From the NCBI GenBank assembly GCA_942491735.1, contig CALOCN010000001.1, positions 744,001 through 808,000 of the forward strand: a stretch of 64,000 nt of DNA. The letters run 5' to 3'. The notes beneath the pieces were generated by a model. That model searched no databases, was not told the DNA's origin, and was given only the letters and a program-made list of their open reading frames with translations. Position 1 is the stretch's first letter; every line of letters begins with the position of its first letter. Both the position numbers and the translations under genes were made by a program. This DNA comes from CALOCN01 sp942491735 (lineage in GTDB: Bacteria; Eisenbacteria; RBG-16-71-46; JABDJR01). Below, one piece after another: positions 43,711 to 53,073 of this stretch.

Positions 43711-44303
43711 GGCCGGGGATCCTCCATTACCACCGGCCGTTGCCCCGGCACATGGACCTCCAGGGACCAACCCGCGGGAAGCATCTCCTGGAAGCAGAAG
43801 GGCTCGCCGTCGTCGGCCTCGGTCGAGCCCAGGACATGGTCGTCATGAACCAGCACGAGGCGAACGCGTTTCCCGTGCGGGGAGCGCAACCACACCCTGC
43901 CGTCGATTCGCCATGGGTCGTCCCCCTGTGGCAGGGAGACAAGAACTCCCACTTCACCCCAGGAAAAGACGCGGGTCACCATGCGCGCGTCGTCGAGGGA
44001 CGCGGTGCCGGCCCCGCGCACGTCGGGAGGGGTGACCGGAATCCTGACCGGGTTGGCGATGGGGCCGGGGACCGCTTGGTCGCCGGGAAGCCGACGTGCG
44101 CGACGTCGCGCCGGTGCGCCCGGTGTGCCCCACTGCGCGACGCCACGAGCGGTCTGCACCCGGGCGAGGAATTCCGACTCGGCGAGGCAGCGGGCACAGG
44201 CGTCCCGGTGGGCCTCGAGTCGCGCCGCTTCCCGCGGCTCCAGGGATCCGTCCAGCCACTGCATCCATGCTTCGGGGGCGGGATGACGTGAGCGCGTCGT
44301 CAT
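43707..44303 (-). CDS. Soluble zinc-finger anti-sigma-like protein
   Basis: 198 residues. N-terminal zinc-finger anti-sigma module MQWLDGSLEPREAARLEAHR...CARCLAESEFL (His and two Cys, about 12-45), a Pro/Arg-rich linker, then a C-terminal beta domain (DDPWRIDGRVWLRSP, VRLVLVHDDHVLGSTEADDG, LPAGWSLEVHVPG). No membrane helix is visible, so it works in the cytoplasm. The ATG at 44303 overlaps the sigma gene stop (ATGA) and its stop overlaps the CHAT gene start. Its linker is a natural place for proteolysis by the CHAT protein; that is inference. Confidence 0.8.
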   Translation of the reverse strand: MTTRSRHPAPEAWMQWLDGSLEPREAARLEAHRDACARCLAESEFLARVQTARGVAQWGTPGAPARRRARRLPGDQAVPGPIANPVRIPVTPPDVRGAGTASLDDARMVTRVFSWGEVGVLVSLPQGDDPWRIDGRVWLRSPHGKRVRLVLVHDDHVLGSTEADDGEPFCFQEMLPAGWSLEVHVPGQRPVVMEDPRP

Positions 44304-44851
44304 GCCGGTTCCTCCATGAGTTTTCTCAGTCGTTTGAGACACCGGGCGCGAATGGGACCAATGGACCCCACCGCCAGGCCGGTCTCCCGGGAGATGGCCT
44401 GATACGAGGGCTTGGCATCCCTGAGAAAGAGCATGCGCAGGAGCTTTGCGCAGGGGCCTCCCAGCTTGGCCAGTCCCCACTCGAGCACGCGACGGGACTC
44501 GAAGGCCTCCACCATGGCGTCCGGAAGCGCGGTCGGGTCCACCAACTCGGCCGACACCGTGCCGGCGTTGCGGGCACTGCGCGCGCTCTGCCGGTAGCAG
44601 AGTCGTCGGGTGGAGACGATCAACCATTGGGGGAGCGCCTGCGGATTGCGGATACGCCCCAGGGAACGATGCACTTCGAGCCACACCTGCTGGTAGACGT
44701 CTTCGGCGTCTTCACGCGCCAGACCGCAACTGAGGGCGACCGAGAAGACGAGGTTCTCGTAGCGGGACACGAGCCGGCTCCACGCCGCCTGGTTCCCGGC
44801 GGCGCACAAGGTGAGCAGGGTGGCGTTGTCCGCCTCGGCCAGTTTCGACAC
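44300..44851 (-). CDS. ECF-type RNA polymerase sigma factor
   Basis: About 183 residues from the GTG at 44851. Region 2: LLTLCAAGNQAAWSRLVSRYENLVFSVAL ... AREDAEDVYQQVWLEVHRSLGRI, with the core DAEDVxQ helix. Region 4: FLRDAKPSYQAISRETGLAVGSIGPIRARCLKRLRK. The start is uncertain: the frame stays open to a TTG at 45025 but that stretch contains a 7-base T-run and no SD site, while GTG 44851 begins just before region 2. Divergent from the S8 protease gene. Confidence 0.85.
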   Translation of the reverse strand: MSKLAEADNATLLTLCAAGNQAAWSRLVSRYENLVFSVALSCGLAREDAEDVYQQVWLEVHRSLGRIRNPQALPQWLIVSTRRLCYRQSARSARNAGTVSAELVDPTALPDAMVEAFESRRVLEWGLAKLGGPCAKLLRMLFLRDAKPSYQAISRETGLAVGSIGPIRARCLKRLRKLMEEPA

Positions 44852-45123
44852 GGTGGGAGTCCCGACAGGTAGGAAGAGTTCCAGGGTCGCGGCGAACGGA
44901 TCGTAGCGCGTGGTTGGCGCAGGTCGCAATTTCGGGCCCTCCAGTGGGGTAATGAGCCGCTCCACGGAGCGGTGATACAGGCGGAGGCCGGTGGCGAGAA
45001 AAAAATCACCACGTCCCTGTATCAAGCGGGGGAAAGACGTCTCATTTCAATGGGATCGCCTGCACCCGGGGGTGAACCTTCAAGTTGAACCGACTGTCGT
45101 CCAGTCGGTTACACGTTTCGTGC

Positions 45124-45129
45124 TACACT
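45124..45129 (+). promoter_or_regulatory. Possible extended -10 box for the S8 protease gene
   Basis: TACACT preceded by TGC, an extended -10 pattern, at 45124-45129; the start would be near 45136 and the ATG is at 45179. The -35 position is not convincing, so an ECF promoter is equally possible. Confidence 0.25.
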
Positions 45130-45178
45130 TCCGGCAACGGGCGCCCGTCGGCGTCCCAGAGCCGGACGGAGTGTCTTC

Positions 45179-46435
45179 ATGCGATTGGCCCTCTCCAGTG
45201 TCCTCGCCGGTCTCCTCATCCTCTCCGGATGCGCGCGCAACGAGGCGCCCTCGACCCCCTTGGTGCCGGCCAGGGCCGGAGTCGGGCTGGGTGATCCCAT
45301 GATGGTTTTCATGGTGCCGCCCAATCCGGATCCCATCGTCGACGAGTGGGTGATCGCCCTCGAGGACAACACCGATCCGGCGGACATCGCGAACGAGTTG
45401 GACCTCACCCTCATCCGCTACAGCCCTTCCACCGGTCTGGGGCTGTATGCGGGAAGCTTCCCGGAAGGCGGGTTCGAGGATGTCACCGGGATCCGCGAGC
45501 ACCAGGCCAACGGGACCACGGTGTGGAGTTATCCGGTGGAACTGTCCCTGGATTTCGTACAGGGGGAGTGGAGCTTCGAAGAGGTGGAAGGGCAGGCGGC
45601 GCTGGCGCCCTTGAACCTGACCACCCTTCACGGAGCGACCCAGGGAGAGGGCGCCCTGGTTGCGGTGCTGGATACCGGTGCGGACATCACCCACAGCCAT
45701 CTCAAGAACCGCGTGCAGGTCCTCCCGTCCGGGCTTGCCCTGGGGTCGTTGGAGACCCCCAACGGAATCGACGACGATGGGAACGGGGTCATCGACGACG
45801 GCTACGGTCACGGAACCCATGTCGCCGGCACCGTGCTCAGCGTGGCTCCCGAGGCGCGGGTGCTTCCTATTCGGGTCATGAACGAGGAAGGGTGGGGGAC
45901 GGTGTTCGATCTCGCTACCGGTCTGACCCTGGCCAGGATCTATGGTGCCGACGTGGTCAACCTGAGCCTGATCCTGGCCCAGGAATCACCGGTGATCGAG
46001 TACCTGCTCCAGAATCTGGCCAGCGCGGGCATCGTGGTGGTTTCCGCCGCGGGCAACACGCCGGGCATCGTGGGATACCCGGCTTCCAGCGCCTACGCCC
46101 TCGCGGTGTCGGCCTACGACGAGACGTTGAACCTGGCTGCCTTCTCGGGAGGGTGGTCGTCCATGCTCGCCGCACCGGGAGTGTCGGTGGCCAGCTGCTT
46201 CCCGGAGAACCGCATCGCCTGGGGCACCGGGACCTCGATGGCCACCGGGGTCACCTCGGGATGTGTTGCCGCCACGTTGGGTTTCCATGCCGCGCAACCG
46301 GGCAGTTGGGCCGCGTCCGCCTTGTGCGCCACCGCGCTACCCCTGGACCCCCTGGGTGCGGTGAGTCACGGCCGGGTGCGTCCGCTCAAGGCGGTGTGGG
46401 CGAACGGGAAGGATCAGGTCAGCGGTCCCCGCTAG
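45179..46435 (+). CDS. Subtilisin-like (S8) protease lipoprotein
   Basis: 418 residues. Lipobox LSGC with Cys at residue 18. A propeptide-like region (about 25-140) is followed by the S8 catalytic domain: D165 in VAVLDTGAD, H211 in GHGTHVAG, oxyanion N293 in SAAGN and S353 in GTSMATG. It therefore looks active and attached to a membrane. Its start is divergent from the sigma factor; at its end it overlaps the kinase gene by 4 bases. Given its position opposite a sigma/CHAT cascade it might be a sensor, effector or target of it; this is inference. Confidence 0.92.
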   Translation: MRLALSSVLAGLLILSGCARNEAPSTPLVPARAGVGLGDPMMVFMVPPNPDPIVDEWVIALEDNTDPADIANELDLTLIRYSPSTGLGLYAGSFPEGGFEDVTGIREHQANGTTVWSYPVELSLDFVQGEWSFEEVEGQAALAPLNLTTLHGATQGEGALVAVLDTGADITHSHLKNRVQVLPSGLALGSLETPNGIDDDGNGVIDDGYGHGTHVAGTVLSVAPEARVLPIRVMNEEGWGTVFDLATGLTLARIYGADVVNLSLILAQESPVIEYLLQNLASAGIVVVSAAGNTPGIVGYPASSAYALAVSAYDETLNLAAFSGGWSSMLAAPGVSVASCFPENRIAWGTGTSMATGVTSGCVAATLGFHAAQPGSWAASALCATALPLDPLGAVSHGRVRPLKAVWANGKDQVSGPR

Positions 46436-49400
46436 CGGGACTCGGCGAGAATCTCCTGGAGCACGGCGTCCACCTGGAGTGCTTTGCCTGCCTCCAGGGC
46501 GGCGTCCACCTCGGCGTCGGTCAGCTCGCCCCGGATCTCCGGCATGGCCTGCTTGATGTTGGCGCGTAGCTCTTCCGCCTGCCATACGTCGGCGACCGAT
46601 ACCATGCCGATCCAGTTCAGGGCGCGTTCCCGGGACCCTTCCCGGGCTTCGGCGATGGCCATCTGGATGAGCCCCGTGAACGGCTTGATGCCGAGGTCCA
46701 CCGACTCACGCATGGCGGAGAGGAGCGCCTTGCGCCCCTCCGGGTTCTCGTTGCGAATGATGTGGTAGCGCCCCAGCAACTCCAGGGCCTTGGCGTGCAT
46801 GGGAGCATCCTGGTTTTCCCGGGTGGTCTTGAGGACCAGGTCCACGAAGGGTTTGGACTCGTCGGCTCGGCCCATCATCTGAAAGGTCTCGGCGATGTTG
46901 CCGCCGGAAAGAGCCACTCCACGCAGATCACCCATGCCCTCGAACGCGGCCAGGCTCTCCTGGAAGCCCTTCAACGAAGCCTCGTGATCTCCCAGGGTGT
47001 ACTCGGTGATGGCCAGGCTGTTCAGCGCGTTCGCTTCCGAGATGCGGTCCCCGGTCTCCCGCGCCAGGGCCAGGCTTTCCTCGATGTGCTTCTTGGCCGC
47101 CTTCCCGTCGTCGGTGAGCAGGTTGCCCATCTGTCGCAGGAGGAAGATCAGCGAGGGTTTGTCGTCCAGTTCCCGGGCCAAGGGAAGGGCTTCCTCGAGA
47201 TGGGGGAGCGCGGTCGCGGTATCGTCCTTCCACATGGCGACCCGGGCCAGCAGACCCAGCGCCCGAACCCGGGCCACCCGGGCCTCCCGCTCGTCGCTCT
47301 CCCGCCCCAGTTCCAGTACCCGGCTCAGCTCGGTGACCGCATCATCGAAGCGCCCCTGCTGGCTGTGCAGGTCGCCGATCAGGGTCCGCACGGAGAGGAT
47401 CTTGGTTTCCGTCCCCGGCGACCCCTTGAGGATCTCCATGGCCCGCTTGAGCGGGGTCATGCCCTCACCATAGGCTCCGCGACGGGCCGCCGCCTCGGCC
47501 GCCTCGATCAGTTGGTCGGCGGCGAGCCCCACGTCGCCGGCCAAGGCGTAGTGTTCGGCCACCCGCACCGTCTGTTCACCGGCCCGCTCGCCTCCCTTGG
47601 CCAGGAACCACTCGGCGATGCTGCGATGGAGGGCGCGGCGCTGGCGGGGGACCAGGGTCTCGTAGGTCACGTCCCGCAGGATCGCGTGTCGGAACACGAA
47701 CTCCACCGTCCCGGCCATGGAGGAGTCCTCCCGGCGCAGGATCATTTCCCGCTCCCGCAGCTCCTCCAACATGCCGTCGACTTCACGTTCCTGGACATTC
47801 ATGTCCCGGCTCAGGTGGACGGCAAGGGCGTCCCAGAAGATGCGTCCCACCACGGAGACCCGCTGCAGCAGCTGATGCAACGCGGGGGGCAAGGTGTCCA
47901 GACGGGACTGGAGCACTCCGGTGAGGGTGGGAGGGATACGCACCTGCGACAGCCGGGTCTCATCGACCGACCAGCTCTCGTCCCCCTTGACGATGACCTT
48001 GTCGTCGATCAGGGCCTTGATGAGCTCCTCGACATAGAACGGGTTTCCGTCGGCGCGGTCCACGACCAGATCCCGGAGATCGGTGGGGATCTGCGGCACC
48101 CGCTTGAGGATCTCCTTGACCAGGCGACGACTGGAAAGCTGCGAGAGCGGTTCCAGCTGGATGCGTTCGTGGAAACGCTGGCCCTCCCCCCACTGGGGAC
48201 GCCGTTCGTAGAGTCCGGGCCGGGCCATGCAGATGACGAACAGCGGAAGCCTGGTGTTCTCGCTGACCAGATGATTCACCAGATCCAGGGAGGCGTCGTC
48301 CGCCCAGTGGATGTCCTCGATCTGGATCACCACCGGGTTCGTGGTGGACGCGGTGGTGAAGAACTCGCCGAGGATCTGCAGGGCGCGCTTGCGGAACGCT
48401 TCGGGGTCCTGCAACGCGGACGCCACCGCGGGGCGATCCGAGAAGTCGAACCCGACCAGCTGACCCACCAGTTCCGCCTGTTCCTCGGTGCCTTCCCCCA
48501 GGAAACCGGCCACCCCGTTGACGAACTTGTCGTGCACGGTGTCGAGGTTGTCCGAGTCCAGGATCTGGAACCGGAACGAAAACAGGTCCCGGGTGAGGGA
48601 GTAGGGCTGCAGCATGGAAGGCTGGGTGGCGCGGGCCTGGAAGAACCAGACCGTCTGCTCCATGAGGTCGATGAGGCTGGAAAACTCGAACAGGAGCCGC
48701 GACTTGCCGATTCCCGCCTCGCCCACCACGGTGACCACCTGGGTCTCGCCGTCCTCGAGGGTGAGGGTGAGCGCTTCCTCGAGCAGACGCAGTTCGATCT
48801 CCCGGCCGATCATGCGGGTTTCCACGCCCTCGATGCCGCGCGCCTTCATGCGGAATGCGCGGGGCTTGGCCGAGAGAATCACGTAGCACTCGACCGGCTC
48901 CTTGCGGCCCCGCACCCGCACCGGGTCATGGGGGTGGAAGGTGAACACGCCGCGAACCAGGGTGAAGGTCTCGTGGGCGACCAGGACTTCGCCGGGAGGG
49001 GCCGCGTCCTTGAGTCGCCCGGCCAAGGTGATGGTGGCGCCGCTGGCCGAGTAACTGCCGCTCTGGGTGTCCCGCTCCAGGAGCACCGGTCCGGTGGTGA
49101 TGCCTCCCGAGAAGGGGAGCGGGTTCTCCTCGGTGGATTCCCAGTCCTTGCCGAACTGTTTGCGCATGGCTTCCAGTACCGCCTGCTTCATGGCCAGGGC
49201 GGTGCGGATCGCCTGTTCGGAGTCGTCCTCACTGGCCCGGTCGCGACCCCACAGGGCAACGCCCACCTCGTCGGTGCGGCTCTGGATGACCCCACCGTGG
49301 TCCTCGGCCAGCGCCCCGAACCGGTTCCAGAGGGCATCCATCCTGCCCCGCACCGTCTCCGTGTCGGCGCCCGATTCGTAGAGCACCTCGGAGACGTCGG

Positions 49401-50370
49401 TGACGTCCAGGTAGAGCGAGGTCATCTGGCGCTGCTGATCGGACGGCGTGGGGGAGGTGGAGGAACTCCCGGTATCCGACTTGCGCAACGCATCGAGCTG
49501 GGCCAGGGAGATGGTCTGGGTCATGGAGACCAGTCGTTGCGGGGCCGCGGTCTGGGTCCCCAGGACCGCCGACAGCGCCTCGACCAGGACTTCGCCGGAC
49601 GGGAATCGCGTCGCGGGGTCCTTGGCCAGGGCCTGCCGGAACAAGGGATCCAGTTCCGGGGGTAGCGATGCTTTCCGGTCACGTGCGCTGGGCACCGGAT
49701 CGTTGAGGTGCGCCATGAGCACGCCCAGGTTGTTGTCCGAGTGGAAGGGGGGTGTCCCGGTCAGCATCTCGAACAGGATGGCCCCCAGGGCGTAGACATC
49801 CGCGCTGGGTCCTACCTTCCCCTCGCCGCGCGCCTGTTCCGGCGCCATGTACCCCGGGGTGCCGATCAGCACCCCGGTGCCGGTGAGGTCCTCCTGGGCA
49901 TCCGTGGTGCGGGCGATCCCGAAGTCGGTGACAAAGGCGTTGCCTTCGCGGTCGATCATGATGTTGGACGGCTTGAGGTCCCGGTGCACGACCCCCTGGC
50001 GATGGGCGTAGTCGATGGCGGTGGCCACCTGGCGGAACATGTAGAGCACTTCGGCGGCGGGGAGTTCTCCCTGCTCCTGGACCTGCTTCAGCGTGCCCCC
50101 CTCCAGGAACCGCATCACGATATAGGGTGGGTCGTGGGCTCCGTCGAAATCGTAGACCGGGAGCAGGTGCGGGTGCTCCAGCTTGGCGATGAGCCGCGCT
50201 TCGCGCTGGAACCGCTCCCGCAGGGAGCCGTCCTGGAGAAAGCTGGTGTGGATCACCTTGACCGCGACGTGCCGGTCCATGCTGGCCTGGTAGGCGCGGT
50301 AGACGGTGGCCATGCCGCCCGATCCGATGGCTTCGGTGATCTCGTAGGGGCCAAGACGGGTGCCGATCAT
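46432..50370 (-). CDS. Ser/Thr kinase fused to cyclase-like, AAA and TPR regions
   Basis: 1312 residues. Kinase domain about 5-265 (VAVKVIHTSF with the ATP Lys, HRDLKPSNIM, DFGIART). Class III nucleotide-cyclase-like domain about 325-500 (TSLYLDVTDVSEVLYESG, SRTDEVGVALWG, GGITTGPVLLE), in which the usual Asn of the vNxAaRL box is Thr (TITLAGRLK), so activity is doubtful. AAA/STAND-like ATPase with Walker A VGEAGIGKSRLLFEF and a WADDASLDLV segment. TPR repeats from about 900 to the end. The ATG at 50370 is followed directly by the kinase start. It is a cytoplasmic signalling hub; ligand unknown. Confidence 0.9.
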   Translation of the reverse strand: MIGTRLGPYEITEAIGSGGMATVYRAYQASMDRHVAVKVIHTSFLQDGSLRERFQREARLIAKLEHPHLLPVYDFDGAHDPPYIVMRFLEGGTLKQVQEQGELPAAEVLYMFRQVATAIDYAHRQGVVHRDLKPSNIMIDREGNAFVTDFGIARTTDAQEDLTGTGVLIGTPGYMAPEQARGEGKVGPSADVYALGAILFEMLTGTPPFHSDNNLGVLMAHLNDPVPSARDRKASLPPELDPLFRQALAKDPATRFPSGEVLVEALSAVLGTQTAAPQRLVSMTQTISLAQLDALRKSDTGSSSTSPTPSDQQRQMTSLYLDVTDVSEVLYESGADTETVRGRMDALWNRFGALAEDHGGVIQSRTDEVGVALWGRDRASEDDSEQAIRTALAMKQAVLEAMRKQFGKDWESTEENPLPFSGGITTGPVLLERDTQSGSYSASGATITLAGRLKDAAPPGEVLVAHETFTLVRGVFTFHPHDPVRVRGRKEPVECYVILSAKPRAFRMKARGIEGVETRMIGREIELRLLEEALTLTLEDGETQVVTVVGEAGIGKSRLLFEFSSLIDLMEQTVWFFQARATQPSMLQPYSLTRDLFSFRFQILDSDNLDTVHDKFVNGVAGFLGEGTEEQAELVGQLVGFDFSDRPAVASALQDPEAFRKRALQILGEFFTTASTTNPVVIQIEDIHWADDASLDLVNHLVSENTRLPLFVICMARPGLYERRPQWGEGQRFHERIQLEPLSQLSSRRLVKEILKRVPQIPTDLRDLVVDRADGNPFYVEELIKALIDDKVIVKGDESWSVDETRLSQVRIPPTLTGVLQSRLDTLPPALHQLLQRVSVVGRIFWDALAVHLSRDMNVQEREVDGMLEELREREMILRREDSSMAGTVEFVFRHAILRDVTYETLVPRQRRALHRSIAEWFLAKGGERAGEQTVRVAEHYALAGDVGLAADQLIEAAEAAARRGAYGEGMTPLKRAMEILKGSPGTETKILSVRTLIGDLHSQQGRFDDAVTELSRVLELGRESDEREARVARVRALGLLARVAMWKDDTATALPHLEEALPLARELDDKPSLIFLLRQMGNLLTDDGKAAKKHIEESLALARETGDRISEANALNSLAITEYTLGDHEASLKGFQESLAAFEGMGDLRGVALSGGNIAETFQMMGRADESKPFVDLVLKTTRENQDAPMHAKALELLGRYHIIRNENPEGRKALLSAMRESVDLGIKPFTGLIQMAIAEAREGSRERALNWIGMVSVADVWQAEELRANIKQAMPEIRGELTDAEVDAALEAGKALQVDAVLQEILAESR

Positions 50371-50544
50371 GGGGTGCGATGCTCCAATGCGGTGACTGGA
50401 TCCTGAAGGGTTCAATGGAAGCGACGAGTTTACAGGGTTCCGATACCGGATGCCTCCCTGGATCGTTGCTCCCGGGGTCGGGGCCGGATAGACTCCCCTG
50501 CTTCCCGCGATCCCTGCGTCCTACCCTCATCGAAACGGTTTCCC

Positions 50545-51597
50545 ATGGCATCCGAATCCGCCCTCGCCCCTTCCGCCTCACCCTGGCGCGTGTTCCTTGG
50601 CGGTGTCTTCATGGGTCTGGCCAACCTGGTCCCCGGGGTCAGCGGCGGGACCATGATCCTGGCCCTGGGGCTCTACGACCGGTTCATCAGCTCGATCGCG
50701 GATTTGACCTCGCTGCGCTGGTCCAAGGGGCTATTCGTCTTTCTCGTTGTCCTGGGAGTAGGCGCGGTCCTGGCCCTGGTCGGGCTGGCCGGCTCCGCGG
50801 TGTGGCTGGTCACCGAGCATCGGTGGGTCGCCTACAGCCTGTTCGTGGGGCTGACCCTGGGCGGAGTCCCCCAGCTGTTGCAGCAGTGCCGGGCCGGATG
50901 GACACGGGCCCTGGTGGCGGCGGCGGTTGGTTTCGCCCTCATGGTGCTGCTGGCCAACTCCAATGCCAGCGGGGTCAACCCGATCTGGATCAACCTGATC
51001 TGGGTGGGAGCCCTGGCCGCCTCCAGCATGATCCTCCCCGGGGTGTCCGGGTCGTACCTCCTGCTCATCTTCGGTCTGTACGAGACCGTAGTGGGGAGCG
51101 TGTCGCTGTTGCGGAGCGAGCCCGGGGAAGCCATGGGCGTGTTGATTCCGGTGGCTATCGGTGCCGCGTTGGGAATCGCCGTTCTCTCCAACCTGCTCAA
51201 GCTGGCCCTGCGCGCCCGGCCCATCGCCTCCCATGGGTGCCTCCTGGGATTGCTGCTGGGGTCGGTGGTGGGATTGTGGCCGTTCCAGGAGGCGGTGCAC
51301 CCGGATCTTGCCGTGCGGGCGGCGCGCAAGGCCACCGAAGCGGTTCTCTTCGACGGCGCGGACGTTGCCGCGGTCAACCAGGAATACGGCGTGGACTGGA
51401 CACAGGAAGACGTCGCGCGGGTGCGTGCCGAGTACACCGGGCTTTCCAAGAACGAGCTCAAGGCGCGCTCCAACGACCTTCGGCGTTTCTCGCCCGCCAC
51501 CCTGCAGGGGGTCGGCGCGCTGGCGCTCCTGTTGGCGGGGTTCGCGTTCACCTTGTTGCTGGGGCGATCCGGTCGCCCCCGGGGCGCCCCGGCTTGA
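50545..51597 (+). CDS. DUF368-family membrane transporter
   Basis: 350 residues with eight or more membrane helices. Two inverted-repeat-like boxes are obvious: GLANLVPGVSGGTMILALGLY and LPGVSGSYLLLIFGLYE, the DUF368 signature. DUF368 proteins have been reported to recycle undecaprenyl phosphate across the membrane (PopT). The C-terminal segment before the last helix (about 250-330) is hydrophilic, with FDGADVAAVNQEYGVDWTQED. It is followed 32 bases later by the CDF gene. No known regulator site is seen. Confidence 0.85.
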   Translation: MASESALAPSASPWRVFLGGVFMGLANLVPGVSGGTMILALGLYDRFISSIADLTSLRWSKGLFVFLVVLGVGAVLALVGLAGSAVWLVTEHRWVAYSLFVGLTLGGVPQLLQQCRAGWTRALVAAAVGFALMVLLANSNASGVNPIWINLIWVGALAASSMILPGVSGSYLLLIFGLYETVVGSVSLLRSEPGEAMGVLIPVAIGAALGIAVLSNLLKLALRARPIASHGCLLGLLLGSVVGLWPFQEAVHPDLAVRAARKATEAVLFDGADVAAVNQEYGVDWTQEDVARVRAEYTGLSKNELKARSNDLRRFSPATLQGVGALALLLAGFAFTLLLGRSGRPRGAPA

Positions 51598-51629
51598 CCC
51601 CCGCGCCGGGCCGCGAGTAGCGTCCACCC

Positions 51630-52568
51630 ATGGCCGCCGAATCCCGCAAGGCAATTCTGGCCGCAATCGTGGCCAACTTCGTCATCGCCGTGGTCAAGCT
51701 GATCGCTTCGGCAATCAGCGGCAGCGTGGCCATGTTTGCCGAGGCGATCCACTCGTTTGTCGACACCGGCAACGGGGGTCTGCTCCTGCTGGGAATGCGG
51801 CTCTCGCGCCAGCCGGCCGACGAACGGCATCCCTTTGGCCGGGGGATGGAGACCTATTTCTGGACCTTCGTGGTCGCCGTGCTCATCTTCGGCGTGGGGG
51901 GCGGCATCTCCCTCTACGAAGGCATCAAGCACATCCTGCACCCGGCGGAACTCCACGACCCCACCCTGAACTACATCGTGCTGGCCATCGCCACCGTCGT
52001 GGAAGGCGCGGCCTGGTACATCGCCTTTCGTGGGTTCCTGCTCGAGAAGGGGGAACACAGTGTGTGGGCAGCGATCCGGGGATCCAAGGACCCCACCACC
52101 TTTGCCGTGCTGCTCGAGGACTCGGCGGCACTGACCGGCCTGGTTGTCGCGTTCTTTGGCGTGTTCCTTGCCCACCGCTTGCAGATGCCGGCGCTGGAGG
52201 GGGTGGCGTCGGTGGTGATCGGGCTCATCCTGGCCGGCACCGCCTGGATTCTGGCCTGGGAGACCCGGGGATTGCTCATTGGCGAGAGCGCGCCCGAGAA
52301 AACGGTGCTCAGCATCCAGCGGATCGCCGAAGCCGACCCGGGTGTCCAGCGCGTGGGACGTCCGCTCACCATGCACATGGGCCCGCACGACATCCTGGTC
52401 GCCCTGGATCTGGAGTTCGACGACGCGATGAAAGCGGATGGGGTCGAGCGTTCGGTGAATCGGGTCGAGGCAGCCATCCGCACGGCGCATCCCCGGGTGA
52501 AGCGGATCTTCCTGGAGGCGAAGGCCCTTGTTCCGGCAAACCAGGAGTTTTCTTCGGACGATTCCTAG
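51630..52568 (+). CDS. Cation diffusion facilitator (CDF) metal transporter
   Basis: 312 residues, five to six membrane helices and a C-terminal cytoplasmic domain (about 205-305). The CDF metal-site motif AIHSFVDTGNGG (HxxxD) is in helix 2, HPFGRGMETYFWTF follows, and the second site EDSAALTG is in helix 5. CDF pumps export Zn2+, Fe2+, Mn2+ or similar metals using protons. It lies close behind the DUF368 gene and just before the ArsR/Czc island, though base composition places it with its upstream neighbour. Confidence 0.9.
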   Translation: MAAESRKAILAAIVANFVIAVVKLIASAISGSVAMFAEAIHSFVDTGNGGLLLLGMRLSRQPADERHPFGRGMETYFWTFVVAVLIFGVGGGISLYEGIKHILHPAELHDPTLNYIVLAIATVVEGAAWYIAFRGFLLEKGEHSVWAAIRGSKDPTTFAVLLEDSAALTGLVVAFFGVFLAHRLQMPALEGVASVVIGLILAGTAWILAWETRGLLIGESAPEKTVLSIQRIAEADPGVQRVGRPLTMHMGPHDILVALDLEFDDAMKADGVERSVNRVEAAIRTAHPRVKRIFLEAKALVPANQEFSSDDS

Positions 52569-52638
52569 CTCCCGAACGAGCCCTTGATGGATCTTCAGTG
52601 GTCGCCTGACCGGGACCGAGCGCGGACACAATACTGAA

Positions 52639-53070
52639 TCAACGCTCGACGAGACCCTCACTCTGAATGCCTACACGGCACCGACCGTCTTCTCGGAGGG
52701 CCATGCGCTCTCGGAAGCGCTCCTGGTCGAGCAGGAAAACCTCATCGCAGTCGGTCACCGAGGCCACGACCTCATGGAGCGCGGCGACCACGGCGTCGTC
52801 TTGGTTGGACAGTGAATAATAGACCCACCGGCCTTCTTTCTGGCCCTGGACGAGTCCGGCCTGCTGTAGGAGCCCGAGCCCCCTTGAGACGGTGTACTGG
52901 CGCACCTGGAGCACGTCGACGAACTCGCAAACGCACATTTCAGCGTCGTTTGCCGCGAGCAGCCGAAGAATCCGTAGCCGCGTCGCGTCGGAGAGCGCCT
53001 TGAACGCCGTGGCGAGCCATTTTCCGTTGGCAAGCGAGTCTCTTTTGACAATGCTTGTAGAGTTGCGCAT
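52639..53070 (-). CDS. ArsR/SmtB-family metal-responsive repressor
   Basis: 143 residues. Winged helix from about 23 to 95: FKALSDATRLRILRLLAAND, then EMCVCEFVDVLQ with a CxC metal-site-like motif on the recognition-helix side, QYTVSRGLGLLQQAGLV, and the wing GRWVYYSL. Further Cys (TDCDEVF, GRCRV) could complete a thiol site. It is divergent from the adaptor and pump genes and lies over a palindrome-like promoter, so it most likely represses them and itself until metal binds. Start at 53070 coincides with the predicted transcript start. Confidence 0.88.
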   Translation of the reverse strand: MRNSTSIVKRDSLANGKWLATAFKALSDATRLRILRLLAANDAEMCVCEFVDVLQVRQYTVSRGLGLLQQAGLVQGQKEGRWVYYSLSNQDDAVVAALHEVVASVTDCDEVFLLDQERFRERMALREDGRCRVGIQSEGLVER

Positions 53071-53073
53071 ATA
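53045..53073 (+). promoter_or_regulatory. Sigma-70 promoter for the Czc-like adaptor/pump operon
   Basis: TTGACA (53045-53050), 17 bases, CATATA (53068-53073); the -35 box is a perfect consensus. The start would be near 53080, leaving an 80-base leader to the ATG at 53161. It overlaps the arsR coding start, and the operator-like repeat lies on its -10 region. Confidence 0.5.

Noticed and set aside
46762..49665. 967-codon open frame on the plus strand opposite the kinase-TPR gene
   Set aside because: Also an antisense shadow of the real minus-strand gene.
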